Of a stretch of 64,000 bases of DNA, positions 1 to 7,806 are shown piece after piece. Every line of letters begins with the position of its first letter. The stretch's first letter is position 1. Source of the DNA: Streptomyces lacrimifluminis (GTDB lineage: Bacteria > Actinomycetota > Actinomycetes > Streptomycetales > Streptomycetaceae). The notes under the pieces were generated by a model that saw only the letters and a list, made by a program, of their open reading frames with translations, searched no databases and was not told the DNA's origin. Where the stretch lies: the NCBI RefSeq assembly GCF_014646095.1, contig NZ_BMMU01000010.1:193886-257885 (forward strand), written 5' to 3'. A program made the translations under genes and the position numbers.

Positions 1-52
1 CAAGTGCAACATCCTCGATCATGCGTACGGGCGTGCGCACACGTGGGTGGGT

Positions 53-83
53 ACCCGGATTGGAACCCGGATTGGAACCCGGA
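53..83. repeat. 12-bp direct repeat upstream of folD
   Basis: The unit ACCCGGATTGGA occurs at 53-64 and 65-76, with a partial third copy at 77-83. It lies 25-55 bases before the chosen folD start. The frame stays open through it, so it could be read as a DWNPDWNP peptide, but the folD family start lies downstream. It may be leader or promoter sequence. Confidence 0.6.
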
Positions 84-108
84 GGCGGTCATCCGCGAGG
101 ATGGGGGC

Positions 109-963
109 ATGACCGCCCAGATTCTCGATGGCAAGGCCACCGCAGCCGCGATCAAGTCCGATCTGACCGCCCGCGTGGCGGCGCTGAAGGAGAAGGGCGT
201 CACGCCCGGCCTCGGCACGATCCTCGTCGGGGAGGACCCCGGCAGCCAGAAGTACGTCGCCGGCAAGCACCGCGACTGCGCGCAGGTGGGCATCGCCTCC
301 ATCCAGCGCGAACTGCCCGCCACGGCCACCCAGGAGGAGATCGAGGCCGCGGTCCGCGAGCTGAACGAGGACCCCGCCTGCACCGGTTACATCGTCCAGC
401 TGCCCCTCCCCAAGGGCATCGACGAGAACCGCATCCTCGAACTGATGGACCCCGACAAGGACGCCGACGGCCTCCACCCGATGAACCTCGGCCGCCTCGT
501 CCTGAACGAGCCGGCCCCGCTGCCCTGCACCCCCAACGGCATCCTCACCCTCCTCCGCAGCCACGGCGTAGAGATCAAGGGCGCGGAGGTCGTGGTCGTC
601 GGCCGCGGTGTCACCATCGGCCGCCCGATGCCGCTGCTGCTGACCCGGCGCAGCGAGAACGCGACGGTGACGCAGTGCCACACGGGTACGCGTGACCTGG
701 CCGCCCACATCCGCCGCGCCGACATCGTCGTCGCCGCCGCGGGCTCGGCCCACCTGATCCGCCCCGAGGACGTGAAGCCGGGCGCCGCCGTCCTCGACGT
801 CGGTGTCTCGCGGGGTGCCGACGGCAAGATCGTGGGCGACGTCCACCCGGGCGTCGCCGAGGTCGCCGCCTGGATCTCCCCGAACCCCGGCGGAGTCGGC
901 CCGATGACCCGCGCCCAGCTGCTCGTCAACGTGGTCGAGGCGGCGGAGCGCAGTGTCGGCTGA
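109..963 (+). CDS. folD: Bifunctional methylenetetrahydrofolate dehydrogenase / methenyltetrahydrofolate cyclohydrolase FolD
   Basis: FolD interconverts 5,10-methylene-, 5,10-methenyl- and 10-formyl-tetrahydrofolate using NADP in the cytosol. The 284-residue product has the usual length. Visible family motifs are GTILVGEDPGSQKYV with the YxxxK-type lysine near residues 45-50, QLPLPKGI, a Rossmann-type VVGRGVTIGRP near residue 165, and SPNPGGVGPMTRAQLL at the C-terminus. The frame is open back to position 4, but the ATG at 109 fits the family N-terminus and follows a GAGG. The next gene starts inside the last codons of folD (overlap 953-963), which suggests translational coupling. FolD links functionally to glyA and the pABA genes later in the window. 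Confidence 0.95.
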   Translation: MTAQILDGKATAAAIKSDLTARVAALKEKGVTPGLGTILVGEDPGSQKYVAGKHRDCAQVGIASIQRELPATATQEEIEAAVRELNEDPACTGYIVQLPLPKGIDENRILELMDPDKDADGLHPMNLGRLVLNEPAPLPCTPNGILTLLRSHGVEIKGAEVVVVGRGVTIGRPMPLLLTRRSENATVTQCHTGTRDLAAHIRRADIVVAAAGSAHLIRPEDVKPGAAVLDVGVSRGADGKIVGDVHPGVAEVAAWISPNPGGVGPMTRAQLLVNVVEAAERSVG

Positions 964-1804
964 GGCGGAGGACAGGCGGGCACTGAACGCCGGGCGCCCA
1001 ACGCCCGGCGACGGCATGCCCGACACCGGGGCGTCCGAGCCGGGCCGGGTGCGTGGGGTCCGCCGGGTGTCCGAGGCCGACAGGGCGTCCGAGTCCGGGG
1101 GGTCCGCGTCGGGCCGGGCACGTGAGGCTGGCCGGGTGTCCGAGTCCGGTGGGGCGCGCGAAGCCGACAGGGTGGCCGAGGCCGACAGGGGGTCCGACTC
1201 CGGAAGGGCGTCCGCGTCGGGCCGGGCACGTGAGGTCGGCCCGGGGTCCGACGCCGGTGGGGCGGCCGAAGTCGACAGGGTGTCCGAAGCCGACAGGGTG
1301 GCCGGGCAGGGCGGTCGGGTCGGTGCAGTGCCGGAGGCCGGTGAGGTGTCCGAGCCCACGGCCATCGACCCCGTCAGCGCGCCGGACGCCCAGGGGCGTC
1401 CCCGGCGTACGACGCGTCGCTTCCCCCTCTTCACGCGGGACACCGCGCGACCCGAGGGAGGCGGCCGGGCGGCTTCGGGGGACGCGCCGGCGCCCGCACG
1501 GCAGTGGCCGATCCTCGCCGTGCTGAGCATGGTCGGGCTCGGGCTCCTGATGACCGCGCTCGACGTGTTCCGCTACGGGACGCTGCTGATCGGGGCCGCG
1601 CTGCTGGCCGGTGCGGTACTGCGCTGGGTGGTGCCGGACGTCGGCATGCTCGCCGTCCGCTCCCGGTTCACGGACATGGTCACGTACACGGTGCTGGGTA
1701 CGGCCATCGTGCTGCTGTCGATGATGGCGCAGCCGAAGCCGTGGCTGGAGATCCCGTTCCTGGACGACACGCTGCACTACACGATCCGCAGCCTGGGCGG
1801 ATAG
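953..1804 (+). CDS. DUF3017-type membrane protein with a repetitive charged N-terminus
   Basis: The GTG start at 953 overlaps folD by 11 bases. The 283-residue product has two parts. Residues 1-180 are hydrophilic and low-complexity, made of degenerate SEADR/SESGG/ASGRARE units. Residues about 183-280 hold three hydrophobic helices: one starting WPILAVLSMVGLGLLMTAL, one around LLIGAALLAGAVL, and one around YTVLGTAIVLLSMM. This three-helix region matches my knowledge of DUF3017 proteins, which follow folD in many Streptomyces and have no known function. The N-terminal repeat is unusually long for the family. In DNA, a 26-bp segment recurs exactly at 1102-1127 and 1210-1235, 36 codons apart. 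The family call is fairly sure and the role is unknown. Confidence 0.8.
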   Translation: MSAEAEDRRALNAGRPTPGDGMPDTGASEPGRVRGVRRVSEADRASESGGSASGRAREAGRVSESGGAREADRVAEADRGSDSGRASASGRAREVGPGSDAGGAAEVDRVSEADRVAGQGGRVGAVPEAGEVSEPTAIDPVSAPDAQGRPRRTTRRFPLFTRDTARPEGGGRAASGDAPAPARQWPILAVLSMVGLGLLMTALDVFRYGTLLIGAALLAGAVLRWVVPDVGMLAVRSRFTDMVTYTVLGTAIVLLSMMAQPKPWLEIPFLDDTLHYTIRSLGG

Positions 1805-1907
1805 GACCGTACTTCGCCCCGTCGGGAACCGATCCACCGTCTGACGTCGTCAAATGCCTCGGACCGGCAGCCTCGGACCGGTCGACGAACGTCGAGGAGG
1901 ACGCGCG

Positions 1908-2396
1908 ATGAGCGCCTGGCAGCCGCTGCCGGACGATCTGCCGCCGGAGGTGCGGCACTTTGTCGAGCAGGTGCGGCTCCTCAAGGACCGCACCGGGCTC
2001 AGCCTGGCCGCGCTGGGCGCGCGCACCGCGTACAGCAAGTCCTCCTGGCAGCGGTACCTCAACGCGACCCAGCCGCCGCCCCGGCAGGCGATAACCGCCC
2101 TGTGCCGTGTCGCGGGCCTGACGCCCACGGACGCCGAGCGCTTCGGCGTCCGCTGGGAGCTGGCGGTCCAGGCCTGGCCCCGGCCGCCGGCCCCGGCGAA
2201 CCCGGAGCAGCGGGACGGGGTGTACGAGGAGGAGGTGCCCACCCTTCCGTGGTGGGTGGAGTCCGGTGGGTCCGGTGGGAATTCCGTGGCTTCCGTGGCT
2301 TCCGTGGACTCGTCCCGGTGGGTGCTGCTCGTCGCCGTAGTCCTCGTCCTGGTGCTCGGGCTGCTCGCGGTGGTCGGCGCTGTCGCTTTTGGTTGA
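1908..2396 (+). CDS. Membrane-anchored helix-turn-helix (XRE-like) protein, short paralogue
   Basis: A 162-residue protein whose residues about 8-75 form an XRE-type HTH (LSLAALGARTAYSKSSWQRY) and whose C-terminus ends in one hydrophobic helix, starting VLLVAVVLVLVLGLLAVVG. The ATG at 1908 follows GAGGAGG at about 1894-1900 with ideal spacing; the frame is open earlier, but family similarity begins here. The next gene starts with a closely similar HTH (both have W-x-x-LPD-x-L-x-x-x-VR and YSK-S-W-x-RYLN), so the two are tandem paralogues. This copy has the HTH and membrane helix but no extracellular domain. Its role is unknown; an HTH fused to a membrane helix recalls RodZ-like architectures, but that is only an analogy. 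Confidence 0.8.
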   Translation: MSAWQPLPDDLPPEVRHFVEQVRLLKDRTGLSLAALGARTAYSKSSWQRYLNATQPPPRQAITALCRVAGLTPTDAERFGVRWELAVQAWPRPPAPANPEQRDGVYEEEVPTLPWWVESGGSGGNSVASVASVDSSRWVLLVAVVLVLVLGLLAVVGAVAFG

Positions 2397-2789
2397 CGGT
2401 GCTCAGGGAATGTGGCGTCCGTGTGTCCGATGTGACCTTTCTCGTGCTTTCTATGTGGCGATATGTCGATAAGTTCGAGGAATCGCAACCGGAACGCAAC
2501 GCGACAGGGTTAATGTGGGCAATCGGGACGGTCCGGGGCGTCCCGTGCGCCATCCAGAAGGTTCGGCCGGCCGGGAGGGCTGTCGGTGGAACACTGGACG
2601 GTGGGCCGGGGGCGTGCAACGGTGCACCTCCAGGCCCGACAATGCTCCCGTGCGCCCCCACCCCGGGAACCGAGATCCTGACTGGGCGCATCCGTGTGGG
2701 TAGCCAGCATGAGGATTCGGCCAAGGGGATCCACGGCACCACGCACGGGAGAACAGCCAGCACGACCGGGGGGAATGAGGGGGGACGCA
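2397..2789. other. Intergenic leader between the two HTH genes
   Basis: About 390 bases with no supportable gene. Positions 2430-2520 are noticeably A/T-richer than the surroundings (ATATGTCGATAAG, GGGTTAATGTGGG), so promoter elements for the downstream gene are likely. A purine-rich GAGGGGGGA at 2777-2785 is the ribosome binding site that fixes the start at 2790. Confidence 0.5.
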
Positions 2790-4085
2790 ATGCCTCGTTG
2801 GAGGGCCTTGCCGGATGAACTGGATCCGCAGGTCAGGGAGTTCGCGAGCCAGCTGCGGAGGCTCGTGGACCGCAGTGGCCTGAACATCGCGGCGGTGGCC
2901 GACCGCACGGGCTACAGCAAGACGTCGTGGGAGCGTTATCTCAACGGCAGGCTGCTCGCGCCCAAGGGTGCGATCGTCGCCCTGGCCGAGGTCACCGGGA
3001 CCAATCCGGTGCACCTGACCACGATGTGGGAGCTGGCCGAGCGCGCCTGGAGCCGCTCGGAGATGCGCCACGACATGACGATGGAGGCGATCCGGATCTC
3101 CCAGGCGCGCGCCGCGCTCGGAGAGTTCGGGGCGCCTGCCGTCGAGACGAAGAACGGGAGCGGCAAGAACGGGCGGGCGGCCCGGAGCGCGACGGTGACT
3201 CCGGGAATCGCCGGACCCGCGGGCGTCTCGCCGACCGTGCCGCCGCAGCCGAAGGCCACGGAGACCCGGGACTCGGCGGGCGACGCACGGGCCGGCGCGG
3301 CGCGGGGCGGTGTGTCCGGCGGCTCGGTGAGTTCCGCGAGTTCGGCGAGTTCCGTCTCGGCCGAGAGCAACTCGTGGGGCATGGCCGGGTATCAGGGGCC
3401 CGCGGCGAGAGGCGGCGCCGGAGGTCGCCCGGCCTCGCCCGCGGGAACGTCCGGACCTGGACCTTCCGGGGCGTCGAGGGCGCCCGGACAGCTGGGCGCA
3501 CCGCCCTGGACTCCCGCTACGCCTGTGGCGGCGCCCGGCGGTCCGCCGGAGGACGCCCGTCCGGGCGGCGGCGGAAAATCCGGCGGGTCGCGGCGCAAGC
3601 GGCGGCTCACGATGTTCCTCGCGGGCGTCGTCGGGGCGTCGGTGGTGGTCGCGGCGGCCCTGATCTTCACCAACCGGGGCGACGACACTCCGGAGGCGAA
3701 GCCGAGCCCGTCGCCGACCGTCTCGGCCGGCATCGATCCCGACCTGCCGGTCGGTGTGAAGTGCAGCGGCGCCGCGTGCACCGGCAAGGACCCGGAGAGC
3801 ATGGGCTGCGGCGGCGAGTTGGCGCAGACCGCCAACAGCGTCACCGTCGGCACCACGCTCGTCGAGGTCCGCTACAGCAAGACCTGCCGGGCGGCGTGGG
3901 CGCGCGTCACCCAGGCCGCCCCGGGTGACCAGGTCGACGTCACCGCCTCCGGCGCGGCGAAGCAGACCGGCACGGTCGACACGGACACCGACGCGTACAC
4001 GCCGATGGTGGCCGTGAAGGACGCGGGCGACGCGACGGCGTGCGTCACGCTCGGTGCGACCGGGCAGAAGGGTTGCACCCAGTAA
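2790..4085 (+). CDS. Membrane-spanning HTH protein with extracytoplasmic DUF2690 domain
   Basis: A 431-residue protein: an XRE-type HTH in residues about 5-75 (LNIAAVADRTGYSKTSWERY), a long Gly/Ser/Pro-rich linker, a single transmembrane helix near residue 280 (MFLAGVVGASVVVAAALIF), and a C-terminal domain of about 115 residues with paired cysteines (GVKCSGAACTGKDPESMGCG, TCRAAW, ATACVTLGATGQKGCTQ). The cysteine pattern fits DUF2690. The ATG at 2790 is preferred over the in-frame ATG at 2775 because of the strong site just before it and because it aligns with the paralogue upstream. The architecture suggests signalling between the cell surface and DNA across the membrane, but no ligand or target is known. 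Confidence 0.85.
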   Translation: MPRWRALPDELDPQVREFASQLRRLVDRSGLNIAAVADRTGYSKTSWERYLNGRLLAPKGAIVALAEVTGTNPVHLTTMWELAERAWSRSEMRHDMTMEAIRISQARAALGEFGAPAVETKNGSGKNGRAARSATVTPGIAGPAGVSPTVPPQPKATETRDSAGDARAGAARGGVSGGSVSSASSASSVSAESNSWGMAGYQGPAARGGAGGRPASPAGTSGPGPSGASRAPGQLGAPPWTPATPVAAPGGPPEDARPGGGGKSGGSRRKRRLTMFLAGVVGASVVVAAALIFTNRGDDTPEAKPSPSPTVSAGIDPDLPVGVKCSGAACTGKDPESMGCGGELAQTANSVTVGTTLVEVRYSKTCRAAWARVTQAAPGDQVDVTASGAAKQTGTVDTDTDAYTPMVAVKDAGDATACVTLGATGQKGCTQ

Positions 4086-4154
4086 GCCTGCTCCCAGTAG
4101 GGCTGCACCCTGTAGGACTGCTGCGCGAAGCAGGACGGAACCACGGCACCTTCT

Positions 4155-4186
4155 CCTCGTACGGAATCGCGAATCGCCGTACGAGG
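4155..4186. terminator. Inverted repeat (possible terminator)
   Basis: Perfect 10-bp arms CCTCGTACGG (4155-4164) and CCGTACGAGG (4177-4186) around a 12-base loop, 70 bases after the DUF2690 gene. No clear T-run follows. Confidence 0.5.
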
Positions 4187-4257
4187 GGAATGCCCGGCCC
4201 GGTTCGGGGCAGGTGCGGAAGTACCCCACGGGAGTCCGCCATGGTCGATTCCCGTGC

Positions 4258-4299
4258 GACGGCCGCCCGTCACCCCCTCCCCCCGGACGGGCGGCCGTC
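4258..4299. terminator. 13-bp perfect hairpin before mdh
   Basis: Arms GACGGCCGCCCGT (4258-4270) and ACGGGCGGCCGTC (4287-4299) are perfectly complementary with a C-rich 16-base loop, followed by GCCTTTCG. It is likely a rho-independent terminator of the upstream gene. The remaining 170 bases to mdh hold no gene and probably carry the mdh promoter. Confidence 0.7.
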
Positions 4300-4470
4300 G
4301 CCTTTCGTGGCACGGTGAACGCGGCTCTGTGGGCTGGGCCACACGGGACCGGGACATCCGGGATCCCGGATGCGCGATAGCCTGACGGCGGATCTCTCTT
4401 GACGCCAAGAGATCGATCATCCGAACCGGGGCAGCGACGCCCCACCGCCAGCTGTCATACGGAGAACGCC

Positions 4471-5460
4471 ATGACCCGCACTCCCGTGAACGTCACCGTC
4501 ACCGGCGCGGCCGGCCAGATCGGTTACGCCCTGCTCTTCCGCATCGCCTCCGGCCAGCTGCTCGGCGCGGACGTGCCGGTCAAGCTCCGCCTCCTGGAGA
4601 TCACCCCGGCGCTCAAGGCCGCCGAGGGTACCGCGATGGAGCTGGACGACTGCGCCTTCCCGCTGCTCCAGGGCATCGACATCACCGACGACCCGAACGT
4701 GGCCTTCGACGGTGCGAACGTGGGCCTGCTGGTCGGCGCCCGCCCCCGCACCAAGGGCATGGAGCGCGGTGACCTCCTGGAGGCCAACGGCGGCATCTTC
4801 AAGCCCCAGGGCAAGGCCATCAACGACAACGCCGCGGACGACATCAAGGTCCTCGTCGTCGGCAACCCGGCCAACACCAACGCGCTGATCGCCCAGGCCG
4901 CCGCTCCGGACGTACCGGCCGAGCGCTTCACCGCGATGACCCGCCTGGACCACAACCGCGCGCTCACGCAGCTGGCGAAGAAGACCGGCTCGACGGTCGC
5001 CGACATCAAGCGCCTGACGATCTGGGGCAACCACTCCGCCACCCAGTACCCCGACATCTTCCACGCCACGGTCGGCGGCAAGAACGCCGCCGAGGTCGTG
5101 AGCGACGAGAAGTGGCTCGCCGAGGACTTCATCCCGACCGTCGCCAAGCGCGGTGCCGCGATCATCGAGGCCCGTGGCGCGTCCTCGGCCGCCTCCGCCG
5201 CCAACGCCGCCATCGACCACATCCACACCTGGGTCAACGGCACGGCCGACGGCGACTGGGCCTCCATGGGCATCCCGTCCGACGGCTCCTACGGCGTCCC
5301 GGAGGGTCTCATCTCCTCCTTCCCGGTCACCACGAAGGACGGCGTGTACGAGATCGTCCAGGGCCTGGACATCAACGAGTTCTCCCGCGCCCGCATCGAC
5401 GCCTCCGTGAAGGAGCTGGCGGAGGAGCGCGACGCGGTCCGCGCCCTCGGCCTCATCTGA
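4471..5460 (+). CDS. mdh: Malate dehydrogenase
   Basis: NAD-dependent malate dehydrogenase of the TCA cycle, oxidising malate to oxaloacetate. At 329 residues it has the length typical of actinobacterial Mdh. Visible features are the Rossmann motif VTGAAGQIGYALLFRI at residues 6-21, GARPRTKGMERGDLL (substrate loop), VGNPANTNALI, the catalytic region TRLDHNRA, and IWGNHSATQYPD carrying the proton-acceptor histidine. The ATG at 4471 follows GGAGAACGCC; the frame is open upstream but without family similarity. The gene stands alone between two hairpins, so it is probably monocistronic. Confidence 0.97.
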   Translation: MTRTPVNVTVTGAAGQIGYALLFRIASGQLLGADVPVKLRLLEITPALKAAEGTAMELDDCAFPLLQGIDITDDPNVAFDGANVGLLVGARPRTKGMERGDLLEANGGIFKPQGKAINDNAADDIKVLVVGNPANTNALIAQAAAPDVPAERFTAMTRLDHNRALTQLAKKTGSTVADIKRLTIWGNHSATQYPDIFHATVGGKNAAEVVSDEKWLAEDFIPTVAKRGAAIIEARGASSAASAANAAIDHIHTWVNGTADGDWASMGIPSDGSYGVPEGLISSFPVTTKDGVYEIVQGLDINEFSRARIDASVKELAEERDAVRALGLI

Positions 5461-5479
5461 GCCCCAACCGTCTTGCTCT

Positions 5480-5514
5480 CGGGCCCCGTTCAGGCTTCGG
5501 CCGGACGGGGCCCG
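5480..5514. terminator. Terminator-like hairpin after mdh
   Basis: Arms CGGGCCCCGT (5480-5489) and ACGGGGCCCG (5505-5514) pair perfectly around a 15-base loop, 20 bases after the mdh stop. Confidence 0.7.
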
Positions 5515-5679
5515 GGTGTGTCCGGCTCCGCCCCGTGAACGTTGCCCGTGCGACGGTCCGCGGGCCCTGACAATCCGCCGTCCCTCAAACCGCTGTCCCC
5601 GGACCCCTCCGCCCCTCTATGCTGATGGGCTGTCAACTGGCCCTCTGGCAAGGGTCGTTACACGCATCGGGGGAGCAGC

Positions 5680-7443
5680 GTGAGTACCGCGTATGTGCCG
5701 CAGCAGCCACAGCCGTCACCGGCCGCACCGCCCGCACCGGCGCCCGTACCGCCGCACGCCAGTGAGGCCACCCGGCTGCTGTGCGCGGGCACCTACCTGG
5801 ACTCCGGATACCGCGACCAGGTCATCGAGGAACTGCATCTCAACGAACAGCGGATCGTGGCGCCCTCGCTCGGCTTCGACGCCGCCCGCGTCCTCGCGCA
5901 CGCCCTGCGGGCCAGACGTCAGGAGCTGATGTGGGCCGGGGCGATCCTGGGCCTGTGGGTGATCGGCACGGCGCTGACCGGCGGTCTGCTCGCCCTTTTC
6001 CTGTTCCCCGTCGCGTACATCGCGGTCGCGTCCTGGATCCGGGGCCGTGACGCGTACCCGCCCCTGTACCGGCGGTTGCCCGCCTTCCTGCTCCGCTGGT
6101 GGGGCCGAATCCTGTTCGCGATGCTGCTGTTCTTCACGGCGGCCGTCGCGTTCGGCGTCCTGGACGACGACTCGGCGAGCGGTTCGTCCTACGGTTCGTC
6201 CTCCGGCCTGTACGGCGACGGCTACTCCGACTCGCCGAGCGCGAGCGACGTACTGGTGCCGTCCGGCGACAGCGTCAGCGAACTGATCGGTCTGTGGCAG
6301 GCCTGGGCGACGTTCGCGATGTTCGCCCTGATCGCGCTGTGCGTGGCCGCGCAGCGCGGCCAGTTCGCCAGGGCGCTGGCGGCGGAACTGTCCCCGCAGC
6401 GCTTCCCGGACGCCGCCTCGGACCCGGCCGAGCAGGCCGAGGGGCAGCGGTTCCAGCGGCTCAAGGACCGCATCCGGCTCGAACAGCACGCCCCGTTGAT
6501 CATGTACAACGAGGCGCGGCCGTTCCGCGGGGCCGGCGCGGCCTACCAGACGTGGGTGCTCGCCGTGGAGCTGCGGCCCGACGAGATGAAGAAGCAGCAG
6601 CCGCTCGGCAACCGTGTCGTGCTGGAGAAGATCCGGCCGCTGATCGAACAGCTGCGGCTGCCCGCCGAGTACGCCGGTCAGCTCGGGCGGGACCGGCTGC
6701 GCCGGCTGGAGATCGACGAGTGCGTGTTCCTGCCCGCCGAGGGGATCCGGCGGCGCGAGGAGGCGCCGTACCACCCGCAGGCCTTCGAGGAGCACCGGGC
6801 GCGCGCTGTCGAGGAGGGCGCCGAGAAGAGACGGCACTTCCTGCGCATCCGGGTCGGCGGCTGGGAGGAGGAGCTGGTCGTCACGGTGTTCGTGCGCATC
6901 CACACCCAGGGCCGCATGCTCACCCTGGAGGTCGCCCCGCACGTGCTGACGCCGGTGCGGGAGGACTTCAAGAACGCCGACCGCGCCGCCCATCGCTACC
7001 TCAACAACAACGCGCTCGGAAAGGCGGCCTGGGCCCTCGCCCAGGTCCCCGGCTCCGTGGCCCGCTCACTCCTCACGCTGGGCAAGGGCCTGCTGTACGT
7101 CTGGCGGCTGCTGACCGGCGGCCACGCCGGGGCGCTGCCCGACGGGCCGGGCCTGTCCGTGCGGGAGCTGGGCTCCGTATCCCTCGGGTCCGACTTCCAG
7201 GAGATGGACGTCCTGCGCTACCTCAAGAACGTGCAGGACCGGGTGGCCAACGGGGTGCGGGTCGCGCTGGCCGAATCCGGTTACCAGACCGGCGAGTTCA
7301 TGCAGAAGATCGTCAACATCAACAACAACGGCGACGTGACGAACATCGCCCGGGTCGAGAACAGCACCTTCGCGGTCGGCCGGCACGCCTCCGCCTCCTC
7401 CACGACCGGCGGCACCGCGCCGCAGACGGGATCCGGTACCTGA
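5680..7443 (+). CDS. Polytopic membrane protein with C-terminal amyloid-like motif
   Basis: A 587-residue protein I do not recognise beyond 'conserved Streptomyces membrane protein'. The GTG at 5680 follows GGGGGAGCAGC. Residues 1-30 are Pro/Ala/Gln-rich. Hydrophobic segments lie at about 88-120, 145-168 and 205-228. Residues about 240-540 form a soluble, charged, probably cytoplasmic domain. The last 40 residues change character to NINNNGDV...ENSTFAVGRHA, an Asn/Gly-rich beta-type motif that reappears at the start of the next gene product (GDVSHSTFAIGSHA). The stop codon overlaps the next start (TGATG), so the two are translationally coupled. I infer that the two proteins interact homotypically through the motif; no enzymatic function is visible. 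Confidence 0.8.
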   Translation: MSTAYVPQQPQPSPAAPPAPAPVPPHASEATRLLCAGTYLDSGYRDQVIEELHLNEQRIVAPSLGFDAARVLAHALRARRQELMWAGAILGLWVIGTALTGGLLALFLFPVAYIAVASWIRGRDAYPPLYRRLPAFLLRWWGRILFAMLLFFTAAVAFGVLDDDSASGSSYGSSSGLYGDGYSDSPSASDVLVPSGDSVSELIGLWQAWATFAMFALIALCVAAQRGQFARALAAELSPQRFPDAASDPAEQAEGQRFQRLKDRIRLEQHAPLIMYNEARPFRGAGAAYQTWVLAVELRPDEMKKQQPLGNRVVLEKIRPLIEQLRLPAEYAGQLGRDRLRRLEIDECVFLPAEGIRRREEAPYHPQAFEEHRARAVEEGAEKRRHFLRIRVGGWEEELVVTVFVRIHTQGRMLTLEVAPHVLTPVREDFKNADRAAHRYLNNNALGKAAWALAQVPGSVARSLLTLGKGLLYVWRLLTGGHAGALPDGPGLSVRELGSVSLGSDFQEMDVLRYLKNVQDRVANGVRVALAESGYQTGEFMQKIVNINNNGDVTNIARVENSTFAVGRHASASSTTGGTAPQTGSGT

Positions 7444-7796
7444 TGACCACCGACGAACCGAACGTCAGTATCGGCGATGTCTCGCACAGCACCTTCGCCA
7501 TCGGCAGCCACGCGCGTGCCGTCGGCCACCACGGCACGGCTCCCCAGCGCGACGAGGCCGCCGAGGAACTGCTGAAGGCGGTACGCGAGCTGCGCGCCGA
7601 CCTGACCCGGGTGCGCGCCAGCGAGGAGACCGACGCACTGCGCGCGGCCCTGGAGGAGACGGAGGAGGAGATCACCCGCACCGGCCGGGCGGCTCCCTCG
7701 CGCCGGGAAAGACTGCGGGAGCTGCTCACCGACTCCCAGACCCTGCTGAGCGTGCTCGCGTCGGCCGGGGCCGTGGCGGGCCTCGTGGGGCTGTGA
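7443..7796 (+). CDS. Small protein with N-terminal amyloid-like motif, coiled helix and hydrophobic tail
   Basis: The ATG overlaps the previous stop as TGATG. The frame stays open far upstream inside the previous gene, so the start is set by coupling. The 117-residue product has residues 5-22 matching NVSIGDVSHSTFAIGSHA, then a charged, probably coiled-coil region (about 35-85: EELLKAVRELRADLTRV, EETEEEITRT), then a hydrophobic C-terminus (LLSVLASAGAVAGLVGL). This layout resembles, from memory, small Streptomyces proteins such as DUF5955 that carry a G-x-V-x-x-S-x-x-x-x-G motif. It is likely a partner of the upstream membrane protein. The function is unknown. Confidence 0.7.
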   Translation: MTTDEPNVSIGDVSHSTFAIGSHARAVGHHGTAPQRDEAAEELLKAVRELRADLTRVRASEETDALRAALEETEEEITRTGRAAPSRRERLRELLTDSQTLLSVLASAGAVAGLVGL

Positions 7797-7806
7797 GGGG
7801 ACCACG

